Assembly (NCBI RefSeq): GCF_015356825.1
Contig: NZ_JAACYW010000006.1
Span: 46,484-110,483, forward strand
Reading direction: 5' to 3'
From: Catenulispora rubra
GTDB taxonomy: Bacteria > Actinomycetota > Actinomycetes > Streptomycetales > Catenulisporaceae
DNA: 64,000 nucleotides
The translations under genes were made by a program, and so were the position numbers. Positions 55,651 through 63,812 of this stretch are shown here, piece after piece (the first letter of the stretch is position 1; the number at the start of each line of letters is the position of its first letter). The notes beneath the pieces are model-generated. The model was not told the origin of the DNA, ran no database searches, and saw only the letters and a program-made list of their open reading frames with translations.

Positions 55651-57021
55651 TCAGGCCGGAATCTCCATCTCCACGTCCGCGCCCAGCGCCGAGAGCTTCG
55701 CCTCGAAGTCCTCGTAGCCGCGGTGGATCAGGCTGATGCCGTGCACGGTGGACGTCCCCTGGGCCGCCAGCGCCGCGATCAGGTAGCTGAAGCCGGCGCG
55801 CAGGTCGGGGATGGTCAGCTCGGCGCCGTGCAGCTTCGTGGGGCCGGAAATGACCGCCGAGTGCATGAAGTTGCGCTGGCCGAAGCGGCAGGCGCTGCCG
55901 CCGAGGCATTCGCGGTACAGCTGGATCTGGGCGCCCATGCGGTTCAGCGCCTCGGTGAAGCCCAGCCGCTGCTCGTAGACCGTCTCGTGGATGATCGACA
56001 GGCCCTGGGCCTGCGTCAGCGCCACCACCAGTGGCTGCTGCCAGTCGGTGGACAGGCCCGGGTGGACGTCCGTCTCCAGCGCCAGGGCGCGCATCTGGCC
56101 GCCGGAGTGCCAGAAGCGGATCGAGGGCTCGCCGCGGGTGTCGTCGACCTCGAAGTCTCCCCCTATGCGGCGGAAGACGTTGAGGAACGTCATCATCTCG
56201 CCCTGGGTGGCGCCGACCACGCGGATGTCGCCGCCGGTGGCCAGGGCCGCGCAGGCCCACGACGCCGTCTCCAGGCGGTCCGGGATGGCGCGGTGCGTGA
56301 AGCCGCCGAGGCGGTCCACGCCGATGATGCGGATCACGCGGTCGTTGTGGACCGAGACCATGGCGCCCATCTTCTGCAGCACCGCGATCAGGTCCACGAT
56401 CTCCGGCTCGGTGGCCGCGTTGGAGAGCTCTGTCACGCCCTCGGCCAGCACCGCGGTCAGCAGCACCTGCTCGGTGGCGCCGACGCTGGGGTACGGCAGC
56501 CGGATCTGCGTGCCGCGCAGCCGCTCGGGGGCCGAGATCAGCAGGCCCTCGGGGCGCTTCTCGACCACGGCGCCGAAGGCCCGCAGCGCGTCCAGGTGGA
56601 AGTCGATCGGCCGGTCGCCGATCTTGCAGCCGCCCAGGTCCGGGATGAAGGCACGGCCCAGGCGGTGCAGGAGCGGCCCGCACAGCAGCACCGGGATGCG
56701 GCTGGTGCCGGCGTGCGCCTCGACCGCGGCGTCGCTGGCGCGCTCGACCGAGACCGGGTCCAGGATCAGCGTGTCGCTCGGTTCCCCGTTGGGCCCGGCG
56801 GCGCCGCGGGTCACCGAGACGCCGTGCGCCTCCAAAAGGCCGGTGACGATCCGCACGTCCGAGATCGACGGCACGTTGTGCAGCACCGACGTGCCGTGTC
56901 CGAGCAGCGCGGCCACCATCGCTTTGGGGACCAGGTTTTTCGCGCCACGGACCCGGACCTCACCGGACAGGGCGGCACCGCCGTGCACTGTCAGGACGTC
57001 GGAGGCGGTGCTCAGGGCCAT
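55651..57021 (-). CDS. murA: UDP-N-acetylglucosamine 1-carboxyvinyltransferase (MurA)
   Basis: 456 residues, ATG at 57021. It has the inside-out alpha/beta barrel of EPSP synthase-type enzymes: GEVRVRGAKNLVPKAMVAAL at the start holds the UDP-GlcNAc-binding K-N pair. The active-site loop LGGCKIGDRPIDFHLDALRA follows, with cysteine near residue 132. It catalyses the first committed step of peptidoglycan synthesis, adding enolpyruvate to UDP-GlcNAc. The cysteine is the residue alkylated by fosfomycin, which some actinobacterial MurA enzymes replace with aspartate. An IRFWHSGG segment and a long C-terminal part are as usual in actinomycetes. Confidence 0.93.
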   Translation of the reverse strand: MALSTASDVLTVHGGAALSGEVRVRGAKNLVPKAMVAALLGHGTSVLHNVPSISDVRIVTGLLEAHGVSVTRGAAGPNGEPSDTLILDPVSVERASDAAVEAHAGTSRIPVLLCGPLLHRLGRAFIPDLGGCKIGDRPIDFHLDALRAFGAVVEKRPEGLLISAPERLRGTQIRLPYPSVGATEQVLLTAVLAEGVTELSNAATEPEIVDLIAVLQKMGAMVSVHNDRVIRIIGVDRLGGFTHRAIPDRLETASWACAALATGGDIRVVGATQGEMMTFLNVFRRIGGDFEVDDTRGEPSIRFWHSGGQMRALALETDVHPGLSTDWQQPLVVALTQAQGLSIIHETVYEQRLGFTEALNRMGAQIQLYRECLGGSACRFGQRNFMHSAVISGPTKLHGAELTIPDLRAGFSYLIAALAAQGTSTVHGISLIHRGYEDFEAKLSALGADVEMEIPA

Positions 57022-57338
57022 GGTTCTCCACAGGTGTGTGCTTCGGACCGCCTTTGCGTGGGACTTCGCAGGGCGGGACGGGTCGGCGGCTGGTCCAGGG
57101 TACTCGAACACGGGGCGCATGCGGTCGAAGCTCGCGAAGATCGCAGTTGGTGCGAGCGCCGCACTCGCTCGGAAGCCCTGTGTGGGCAACAGGACGTACT
57201 GATTCGAACGCTGAGGGTCGCCGATCGCCGTCCCGCCGGGTGGCGGAAGGTCAACAGAGCGTCAAGAGGCGGTCGCGGACGCGCGGGCCTTGGGGCAAAA
57301 GGCGCCAGCGGGGGTCCGGGTGCGGGATCATGTGTGCC
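57022..57338. other. Divergent intergenic region of murA and the YqgE gene
   Basis: 317 bases without a credible gene. It must contain both promoters, but no box stands out clearly. Frames extending murA upstream (to 57189) lack a ribosome binding site and are arginine/proline-rich. Confidence 0.5.
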
Positions 57339-57956
57339 ATGACGGACGCAGGGCGCGACGCGGGGGAGCAGGACGGCGGCAGAGTGCCGCTGGAACGGCT
57401 GACCGGCAAACTGCTGGTCGCCACCACGGTCCTGGTCGACCCCAACTTCGACCGCACGGTGGTGCTGGTCGTCGACCACGACGACGACGGCACCCTGGGC
57501 GTCGTCCTCAACCGGCCCGGGAGCCTGGACGTCGAGGACGTGCTGGAGACCTGGGCGCCGCTGGCGGCCGAGCCCCCGACCGTGTTCCTGGGCGGCCCGG
57601 TCGCCCTGGACTCGGCGCTGGGCATCGCCTGCGTGCGCCCCGAAGCGGCGGTCCCGGGCGAGGAGCCGCTGGGCTGGCGGCAGTTCTCCGGCCGCCTGGG
57701 CCTGGTGGACCTGGACGCGCCGCCCGAGGTGCTGGCCCCGGACCTGACCGCGCTGCGGATCTTCGCCGGGTACGCCGGCTGGGGCCCGGGGCAGCTGGCC
57801 GGCGAGCTCGCGCAGCGGGCCTGGTACGTGGTTGAGCCGGAACTGGCCGACGTGTTCACCACCGAGCCCGAGGACCTGTGGCGCCGGGTGCTGCGCCGCC
57901 AGGGCGGGACCATCGCGATGGTCGCGAACTGGACCGAGGATCCTGATCTGAACTAG
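57339..57956 (+). CDS. YqgE/AlgH family protein
   Basis: 205 residues from the ATG at 57339; one at 57330 is nearly as likely. The family pattern is complete: LTGKLLVATTVLVDPNFDRT, VVDHDDDGTLGVVLNRPG, VFLGGPVALDSALGI and RIFAGYAGWGPGQLAGEL. The family is widespread in bacteria, with no settled biochemical function. It is divergent from murA. Confidence 0.92.
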   Translation: MTDAGRDAGEQDGGRVPLERLTGKLLVATTVLVDPNFDRTVVLVVDHDDDGTLGVVLNRPGSLDVEDVLETWAPLAAEPPTVFLGGPVALDSALGIACVRPEAAVPGEEPLGWRQFSGRLGLVDLDAPPEVLAPDLTALRIFAGYAGWGPGQLAGELAQRAWYVVEPELADVFTTEPEDLWRRVLRRQGGTIAMVANWTEDPDLN

Positions 57957-57990
57957 CGGTATCGACCGGCGGTATCGACCGGCGGTATCA
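57950..57990. repeat. Triple 13-bp direct repeat after the YqgE gene
   Basis: GCGGTATCGACCG occurs twice in tandem from about 57956, followed by a shortened third copy GCGGTATCAAAG. It lies directly after the stop codon and before a GC-rich dyad region. Confidence 0.5.
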
Positions 57991-58173
57991 AAGATCTGAT
58001 AAAGCGCCGAGCGCCCGGAGCCGCGGACGGATCGCGGCGCCGGGCTGGCGGGCTGACGACTGACGACTGACGGCCGCGGGGCTGGCGACCGAAGGGTCAC
58101 CGGAGCGCGCAAGACGCCCCCGCGAGCGCTGCTGCGAATCGCGGGAGCGTTGCTGTGAGCCGTGCCGCGAGCG

Positions 58174-58959
58174 CTACTGCGTGGAGCTGAGCCCCGAGCT
58201 GATGTCCTTCATGCTCGGGATCTCCGAGCCGACCGCGCCGGTCTTGAGCAGGATGCCGTACAGCACGACCGCCAGCCCCAGCACCAGCGCCGCCTGCGCG
58301 AACGAGCGCGACCGCAGCTTGTTCTTGCGCGCCGTCCACAGGCCCAGGACCAGCAGCGCCAGCAGCACCGCGAGCAGGCCCAGGATGATGTGCGCCCAGG
58401 ACTGGTAGGAGACCCAGTCGCGCTGCACGCCGAAGGGGTCCTGCTTGGCGCGCGGGACGTTGTTCTTGAAGTCCGACCAGGTGCGGGCCGCGTCGTGCGC
58501 CTGGACCAGCGGGTAGACCAGCAGGTAGGCGCCGGCGGCCAGGGCCGCGACGAGCAGCGCCAGGATCGAGGCGGCGTCGATGCCGGGCAGGAAGGTCGCC
58601 GCGACGCCGGTGTTCGGCGCGTTCGGGTCGGCCGGTTCGGCGAACTCGGGCTCTCCGTCGGTGGGGGAGACCCAGGTGTCCTCGGCGAAGGCGCCGGTCG
58701 CCGGGTTCTGCGCCACCGCAGCTTCGGCGCTGGGCTGGTCGGCGGTGCGCGCAGTCGCCTCGCTCATCGCGGCCTCGACAGACTCCACGGACTCGGCGGG
58801 CTTCGCGGCCCCGGCAGCCGTAGCAGCCCCGGCGGCCCCGGCAGCCTTGGCGGCCTTCGCGGTCCCGGACGACTCAGCCGGCGTCGTCGGCTCGCCGACC
58901 GGACCGCCCGGCGGCTGGCCGGTGTTCGGGTCCGGCTGGGTATTCGGGTTCTCGGTCAC
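58174..58959 (-). CDS. Alanine/proline-rich membrane protein of unknown function
   Basis: 261 residues. The first 125 are low-complexity and cytoplasmic-like, rich in A, P, E and T (AKAAKAAGAAGAATAAGAAK). Three hydrophobic segments follow: ASILALLVAALAAGAYLLVY, IILGLLAVLLALLVLGL and FAQAALVLGLAVVLYGILL. I do not recognise the family. It is monocistronic, convergent with the YqgE gene. Confidence 0.75.
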   Translation of the reverse strand: MTENPNTQPDPNTGQPPGGPVGEPTTPAESSGTAKAAKAAGAAGAATAAGAAKPAESVESVEAAMSEATARTADQPSAEAAVAQNPATGAFAEDTWVSPTDGEPEFAEPADPNAPNTGVAATFLPGIDAASILALLVAALAAGAYLLVYPLVQAHDAARTWSDFKNNVPRAKQDPFGVQRDWVSYQSWAHIILGLLAVLLALLVLGLWTARKNKLRSRSFAQAALVLGLAVVLYGILLKTGAVGSEIPSMKDISSGLSSTQ

Positions 58960-59132
58960 AGCATCAGTCCATTCATAACGGTTCGCACCATTGTGACCGG
59001 TTGGTAGCCCCCATCCTGAGGCGGCGCGCGGCGCGCGGTCGATGCCCCTTGTTAGCTACCCGCAGGTAAGTCATATTTGAGGAATCGTCATGTTCCACCT
59101 CCGTAGCACCTCCCACCTGCTAGGAGCACTTT

Positions 59133-59609
59133 GTGAACAGACCTGTCATCGCCCTGTTCGCGGCGACAACCCTCACCGCCGCGCTGGTTTCCGCCTGGAG
59201 CGGGACGGCTCAGGCCACCACCCACGCCGGCCCGGCGGCCATCGTCGCGATGGGCGACAGCGCGATCTCCGGCGAGGGCGCCGGGACCGACACCGGCGAC
59301 GACTACGTCGCCGGCACCGACGGCCCCGGCGACTACTGCCACCGCAGCACCAAGTCCGAGATCTTCGACACGGGGCTGTCCGGCCTCACCCCGTTCGACG
59401 TCGCCTGCTCCGGCGCGCAGACCGGGGACGTCGCCTCGCTCCCGCAGTACTCCGCGGTCACCGGCAGCGGCGGCGGCGACTACGGCGAGCCGAAGCAGGA
59501 CACGCAGCTGGCCGCCATCGCGAAGACGGACAGCGTGAAGATGGTCGTGCTGACCATCGGCGCCAACGACGACTTCGACTTCACCGGGATTGTAGGTCGT
59601 AGATGGTAG
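59133..59609 (+). pseudogene. SGNH hydrolase truncated at a mobile-element junction
   Basis: The frame starts at a GTG at 59133 after AGGAG with a 6-base gap. It encodes a signal peptide and the SGNH block I IVAMGDSAISGEGAG, then VACSGAQTGDVA and block III-like VLTIGANDDFDFTGIV. It then stops after four unrelated residues (GRRW). Full-length secreted SGNH esterases continue for another 150 residues or more with the catalytic D-x-x-H, which is absent. The break coincides with the start of integrase-bearing foreign DNA, so the gene was probably split by integration. The 3' part should lie at the other end of the element, outside the window. Confidence 0.8.
59585..59600. other. Probable left attachment junction (attL) within the SGNH gene
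   Basis: Homology to SGNH enzymes ends around CACCGGGATTGTAGGT. The common core of host and element cannot be delimited without the right end of the element. The integrase gene starts about 105 bases inside. Confidence 0.45.
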
Positions 59610-59704
59610 GGTCGCAGGTCAGCAAGGTTCACGGTACGGATGCCCCCGGAACGTGAGCCCGGCTCGTCCATTCAGATTGCCCCTGAAAGGAGAGTCAGCC
59701 GATC

Positions 59705-61018
59705 ATGGCTGCCCCGAAGAAACCGTTCCACCCCGAACTGGTGGCGTGGCTCGCAGCGAACGCGCAAATGCGACGCGACTCGGCTGACCGCCACGGCCTG
59801 AAAGCCTCTACGGCCAACTCCCGCGCCATATGGATTCGCGCAGTCCAGAACGAACTAGGTATCGACGATCCCCGCTCGATCACCTGGGACGACTACGACC
59901 GGTTCACACTTGCTAAGTCCGACGCCGGACAGCCGCTACGCGGCGCGTCGTACGACAACCTCCGGCGCGCGTTCGCCAGCTGGATTCCCTACGTGCAAGA
60001 CGAGCTGATGGCCCCGGCGCGCGCCACTGATGGGCCGAAGCTCTGCCCGCTGCTGCTGGAGTGGAAGAAACACCTTCGGCGCGTCGGATCGCTTACCAGC
60101 TTCCGGGGCGCGGAGGTCCCTAAGACGTGCGGGGAGGCGGCGGCCCAGCGCAAGGCGCGCGACGTCCAGCGATGCATGGAACTGGCGGGCAAGACCAACC
60201 CGAAGAAGATCACTCAGGCTGACGTCTTGGACTTCCTCGACGTGGTCGAGGAGGTGCGGCAGATAAGCCACTCGGCCTATGACGACAAGCTGCGGTCCGT
60301 GCGTCAGTTCGCGCAATGGGCGAAGATCACAGATCCCACGGCAGGTGTTGAGCGGCGGGGCAAGGCGGACGGCTTCGGCGAGATGCCGATGCAGGCGGTT
60401 GCCTCGGAGTTCGAGATCACGTCTCTGATCCTGGCTGCGCAGGACGATGCAAACGCGGACGACCCCGAGTTGCGGGGCCTCGGCGCCATGATCGAAATCA
60501 TCCTCGTCGCCATGGCCGACTGCGCTCTACGCGTCTCCGAGGCGATCCAGCTCGACGGCTCGCCGGACAAGCTGCGGACATACGTAGACCGTGACGGCTA
60601 CGACGTGTTCGAGGTGTGCGTAGCTTGGGCCAAGGGAAGCGACGGCACGCCCGTGTGGAAGCGGGTAAATCCCGAGCTCTACGAACGGTTGAGGCGGCAC
60701 GGCTGTCCGCTGACGCCGCCGAGTTGGCGCAAGCGGCCCAACGGCGGGAACATCTCCGGCTACTGGCATATTCGCGCCTGGGCTGCCTCCAAGGGCGTTC
60801 CACGGTTCGGTACCCATTCATTCCGGCGTGCTGCGGCCGTCCGCCGCTTCCGGGAACCTGGCGCAAACCTGCTGGATGTCGCGGACCTGCTGGGCCACGC
60901 TGACCCACACACCACGTGGACGTACCTCGCCCCGATGCGCGGGTCCCAGACCGGCCGCCCCGGTAGCTACTACTCGCAGCTCACCGCGCGCCACGCCGTC
61001 AAGGTATCTATGCCCTGA
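59705..61018 (+). CDS. int: Tyrosine site-specific recombinase (integrase)
   Basis: 437 residues, ATG at 59705 after GAAAGGAG. The N-terminal SAM-like core-binding domain is about residues 30-210. The catalytic domain has the first arginine in ADCALRVSEAIQLDG (near 275), HSFRRAAAVRRF as H-x-x-R (near 369), GHADPHTTW, and the tyrosine of WTYLAPMRG (near 406). These are the R-H-R-H-Y residues of phage and ICE integrases. It catalyses integration and excision at att sites. It is placed next to the truncated host gene, oriented into the element. Confidence 0.92.
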   Translation: MAAPKKPFHPELVAWLAANAQMRRDSADRHGLKASTANSRAIWIRAVQNELGIDDPRSITWDDYDRFTLAKSDAGQPLRGASYDNLRRAFASWIPYVQDELMAPARATDGPKLCPLLLEWKKHLRRVGSLTSFRGAEVPKTCGEAAAQRKARDVQRCMELAGKTNPKKITQADVLDFLDVVEEVRQISHSAYDDKLRSVRQFAQWAKITDPTAGVERRGKADGFGEMPMQAVASEFEITSLILAAQDDANADDPELRGLGAMIEIILVAMADCALRVSEAIQLDGSPDKLRTYVDRDGYDVFEVCVAWAKGSDGTPVWKRVNPELYERLRRHGCPLTPPSWRKRPNGGNISGYWHIRAWAASKGVPRFGTHSFRRAAAVRRFREPGANLLDVADLLGHADPHTTWTYLAPMRGSQTGRPGSYYSQLTARHAVKVSMP

Positions 61019-61322
61019 CATAGTTAGTTAACGACGCAAAGAAAATGACGCCGCCCGGCGTCCGAACCCCATTGCCCGAGGCTCGGCCGCCGAGCGGCTT
61101 TTCGTAGCGTCTTGGGAGTCGCGACCTGTGTCCTCATTGCCCGAGGACTGCTGGGCCGTCGGCCCCGTGACGCCTCGCCACAGATTCACAGAACGCGACG
61201 TCCGGTGCAAACTGCCCCGCCCGATTGAGCACGAGGAATCCCACGTTAGGGCGCACCGCCCGCTAGGCCGGGTGGGGGACAGGGCCCGTGTGCTACCGCA
61301 TGCGGGCCCTGGCATATGGGGG
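61019..61322. other. Gene-free region after the integrase gene
   Basis: 304 bases. Contents: a 12-base direct repeat CATTGCCCGAGG at 61070 and 61135; a hairpin GCTCGGC-CGCCGAGC followed by TTTT (61081-61102) that could terminate int; and an AGGGCCCG/CGGGCCCT dyad (about 61282-61311) just before the next gene. No credible frame is seen. Confidence 0.5.
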
Positions 61323-61556
61323 ATGAAGATCGACATGACGTTCATCGCAGCCCTGGCAGTGATCGCGCTAGCCTTGCTGGCCATCGTCCCGACCGCGACC
61401 CTGCTCACCATCCTCCGGAGCGTCCAGCGTCCGCCTGTGCCCTCCGCGCCCGTGCCGCTGCCCCGGCCGGACGACTTCCCGCCGGGCTATCACCCGCAGG
61501 GCTACCCGCCTCCGGGGGAGGGCTTCCCGCCGGAGCACCCCCTGGGCGGGCTGTGA
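61323..61556 (+). CDS. Small membrane protein with proline-rich tail
   Basis: 77 residues from the ATG at 61323 after GGGGG. One transmembrane helix (TFIAALAVIALALLAIVPTA) is followed by a proline/glycine-rich tail (PPGYHPQGYPPPGEGFPPEH). I recognise no family. Its stop overlaps the GTG of the HNH gene by 4 bases, which supports both being real genes of the element. Confidence 0.65.
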   Translation: MKIDMTFIAALAVIALALLAIVPTATLLTILRSVQRPPVPSAPVPLPRPDDFPPGYHPQGYPPPGEGFPPEHPLGGL

Positions 61557-61795
61557 CCCCCTCTGCCCTCACCCCGTCCGGGAGCACCCCCGCTTGGCGG
61601 CGTATCCGGGCTACCGTCCTGGCCGCGAGCCCCCTGTGCCACTGGTGCGGGGCCCCGGCCGACTGCGTGGACCACCTCATAGCCCGCGCCCGAGGTGGCA
61701 CCGACGACCCCGAGAACCTGGTGTCCAGCTGCACGCCGTGCAACCTGGCGCGGGGGGATGGGGGGCCCAACGCTCCGCCGTCTCGCGCGTGGTGA
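61553..61795 (+). CDS. HNH endonuclease
   Basis: 80 residues from a GTG at 61553. It holds a compact HNH/zinc-finger domain: CHWCGAPADCVDHLIARARG then DDPENLVSSCTPCNLARG, with two C-x2-C pairs, the catalytic D-H and the N before the second pair. HNH proteins of this size are encoded next to the terminase in many phages and assist DNA packaging. Here the terminase pair starts about 230 bases downstream. Confidence 0.88.
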   Translation: MTPSALTPSGSTPAWRRIRATVLAASPLCHWCGAPADCVDHLIARARGGTDDPENLVSSCTPCNLARGDGGPNAPPSRAW

Positions 61796-62020
61796 GTTCG
61801 CTCGCGAAGTCGCGACGAGTTCGAACGCGAGTGAAGATCGAGACGAACGAAGAGACGATCAGCGCTCGAATGACTGTGACAACTGTGAACGAAGTCGTTT
61901 TCTTTGAAAGGTGATGAGACCTCTACACCCCGCGCCCTTCTGTTCTCTCTCCGGACGGCGGACCGGGGGTAATCGCCGCGAGAACCGGCCGAAGACCGTT
62001 TCGAATCGAAGGATTCGCAC

Positions 62021-62341
62021 ATGCCGAAGCAACGGGGCCCGGCACCGAAGCGGGGGGCCAGCGTGGCGAACCGCAAGCGGCGCGGTGAGCTGGCGATTGA
62101 GCGGGCGCTGAAGGCGTCGGCCGACCGGCGGGACCCGTCGCACGCGGCGCTTGAGGTGCTGGCGCTGAACATCGCGCATGTGCTGGACGCGGCCGTGGCC
62201 GCTGACGACCGGTACGCAGTCGCGCAGCTGACCCCGCGCATGATCGACCTGTTGGAGCGGCTGAAGCTCACCCCCGACACCAAGACGGCAACCGATGGAC
62301 TCGGCGACCTGCTCTCTGCCCTCTCCGGCCCCCCGGTATAG
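62021..62341 (+). CDS. Probable phage terminase small subunit
   Basis: 106 residues, ATG at 62021 with AAGGA upstream. The N-terminus is basic (MPKQRGPAPKRGASVANRKR) and the rest helical (ALEVLALNIAHVLDAAVAAD). It overlaps the large terminase gene by 47 bases. Small size, basic start and position make it the likely DNA-recognition subunit. Sequence alone does not prove it. Confidence 0.7.
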   Translation: MPKQRGPAPKRGASVANRKRRGELAIERALKASADRRDPSHAALEVLALNIAHVLDAAVAADDRYAVAQLTPRMIDLLERLKLTPDTKTATDGLGDLLSALSGPPV

Positions 62342-63743
62342 CCCGCTGCGGACCCCTGGGGCGCCGACGTACGGCCCGGTGGTGGGACGAATAGCCGAGC
62401 TGCTGGGGACGCCTCTCATGCCCTGGCAGCGGCACGTGGCCGACATCGCGTTGGAGATCGAGCCCGGCGGGGCGTTCCGGTTCGACCGGGTCCTGATCTC
62501 GGTCCCCCGGCAGTCCGGCAAGACCACGCTCCTACGGCCGGTGATGGTGCACCGCGCGCTGCTGGTGCCGGAGGCCGGGGTGTGGATGTCCGCGCAGACC
62601 CGCAATGACGTGCGGGACACGTTCATGGCCACGGTGCGCCGTATCGAGCGCTCGCCGCTGGCTCGCGCGGCGACCATCCGGCGCTCCAACGGGTCGGAGG
62701 GGATTGAGTTCCCCAACGGCGGGCAGATCCGCATCTTCGCCCCGGCCGAGGACGCGCTACACGGCAAGACCTGTGACTTGACGTTCTTGGATGAGATCTG
62801 GGCCCTCACCGCGGACCAGGGTGCTGCCTTGATGCAGGCCATCATCCCCACTCAGGTGACCCGGCCGCTGTCGCAGACCTGGATGGTGTCCACCGCCGGC
62901 ACTTCTCGCAGCACCTTCATGCGCCCGATCGTGAATGCGTGCCGTGATGCAGGTGGCGCCGCCGGCAGAACCGCGTACTTCGAGTGGTCGATGCCTGATG
63001 ACGCCGACCCGCTGGACCTGGAAACGCTGTGCGCGCACCACCCGGCGTTCGGCCACACCATCCGCAGCTCGCGGGCGCTGGCGCACGACCCGGCGGTGAT
63101 GAACGCCGCCGAGTACGCCCGTGCCTACGGCAACGTGTGGGTGTCTGCGGACTCGTACTACATCGCCCCGCCGATCTGGGAACGCGGCCGGACTCACCTC
63201 ACGATCGGCCCGGACTCCCCAGTGGCGTTCGCGCTGGAGGTCTACCCCGACCACTCCGGCGCGGTCATCGCCGCCGCCGGGTACCTCCCGGACGGCCGGG
63301 CGGCCGTGGAGGTGGTCGAGTTCCGGGGGCAGATGAATTGGGCGGTGGCGCGGGTGATCGAGCTGGTTCGGCGGCACCGGCCGGTGGCGGTGGTGATCGA
63401 CCCCTACGGCCCGGCCCGGTCGATTCACGCCAAGCTGGCCGAGCAGCACCACACGGCGGTGCCGCTGTCGGAGCCCTTCACGGCTGCTGATCTTCTCCAG
63501 GCGGACGCGGAGTTCACCTCCGGCCTGATTGAGGGGACCGTGCTGCATCGCTCGTCTGAGCGCCTTGACTCGGCGCTGTCGGCCGCCACGACCAAGACCG
63601 TGCGGGAACAGACGTGCATCGCGCGGACCGGCGACCCCGAACAGGGGTTCCCGGCCGCGCTGATCGCCGCGATGCTCGCGGCGTACGGGCTCGCGCACCC
63701 GGTCGCGCAGGTGCCCCGGCCGGTGGTCCAGGCAGCGGCCTGA
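62295..63743 (+). CDS. Phage terminase large subunit
   Basis: 482 residues, ATG at 62295. The ATPase domain has Walker A LISVPRQSGKTTLLRP and Walker B CDLTFLDEIWAL, with the glutamate coupling residue. The C-terminal nuclease domain has an RNase H-like pattern with acidic residues in FALEVYPDHSGAVIA and VVIDPYGPARS. It is complete in length for an HK97-type phage motor protein. It would cut and pump phage DNA into heads. The portal and capsid genes expected next are not present before an insertion sequence begins. Confidence 0.93.
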   Translation: MDSATCSLPSPAPRYSPLRTPGAPTYGPVVGRIAELLGTPLMPWQRHVADIALEIEPGGAFRFDRVLISVPRQSGKTTLLRPVMVHRALLVPEAGVWMSAQTRNDVRDTFMATVRRIERSPLARAATIRRSNGSEGIEFPNGGQIRIFAPAEDALHGKTCDLTFLDEIWALTADQGAALMQAIIPTQVTRPLSQTWMVSTAGTSRSTFMRPIVNACRDAGGAAGRTAYFEWSMPDDADPLDLETLCAHHPAFGHTIRSSRALAHDPAVMNAAEYARAYGNVWVSADSYYIAPPIWERGRTHLTIGPDSPVAFALEVYPDHSGAVIAAAGYLPDGRAAVEVVEFRGQMNWAVARVIELVRRHRPVAVVIDPYGPARSIHAKLAEQHHTAVPLSEPFTAADLLQADAEFTSGLIEGTVLHRSSERLDSALSAATTKTVREQTCIARTGDPEQGFPAALIAAMLAAYGLAHPVAQVPRPVVQAAA

Positions 63744-63812
63744 TGTTCCGGCTCTGACCTGGCGTTTCCGGTCAACCCTCAACCCGTCGTCGAGAGTTTG
63801 GGGTGGGGTGGG

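Noticed and set aside
61796..62020. Short plus-strand gene between HNH and terminase
   Set aside because: Only short frames with serine/threonine/arginine-rich sequence exist and none has a ribosome binding site; the region is more likely non-coding, with TTCGCTCGCGAA-type dyads.
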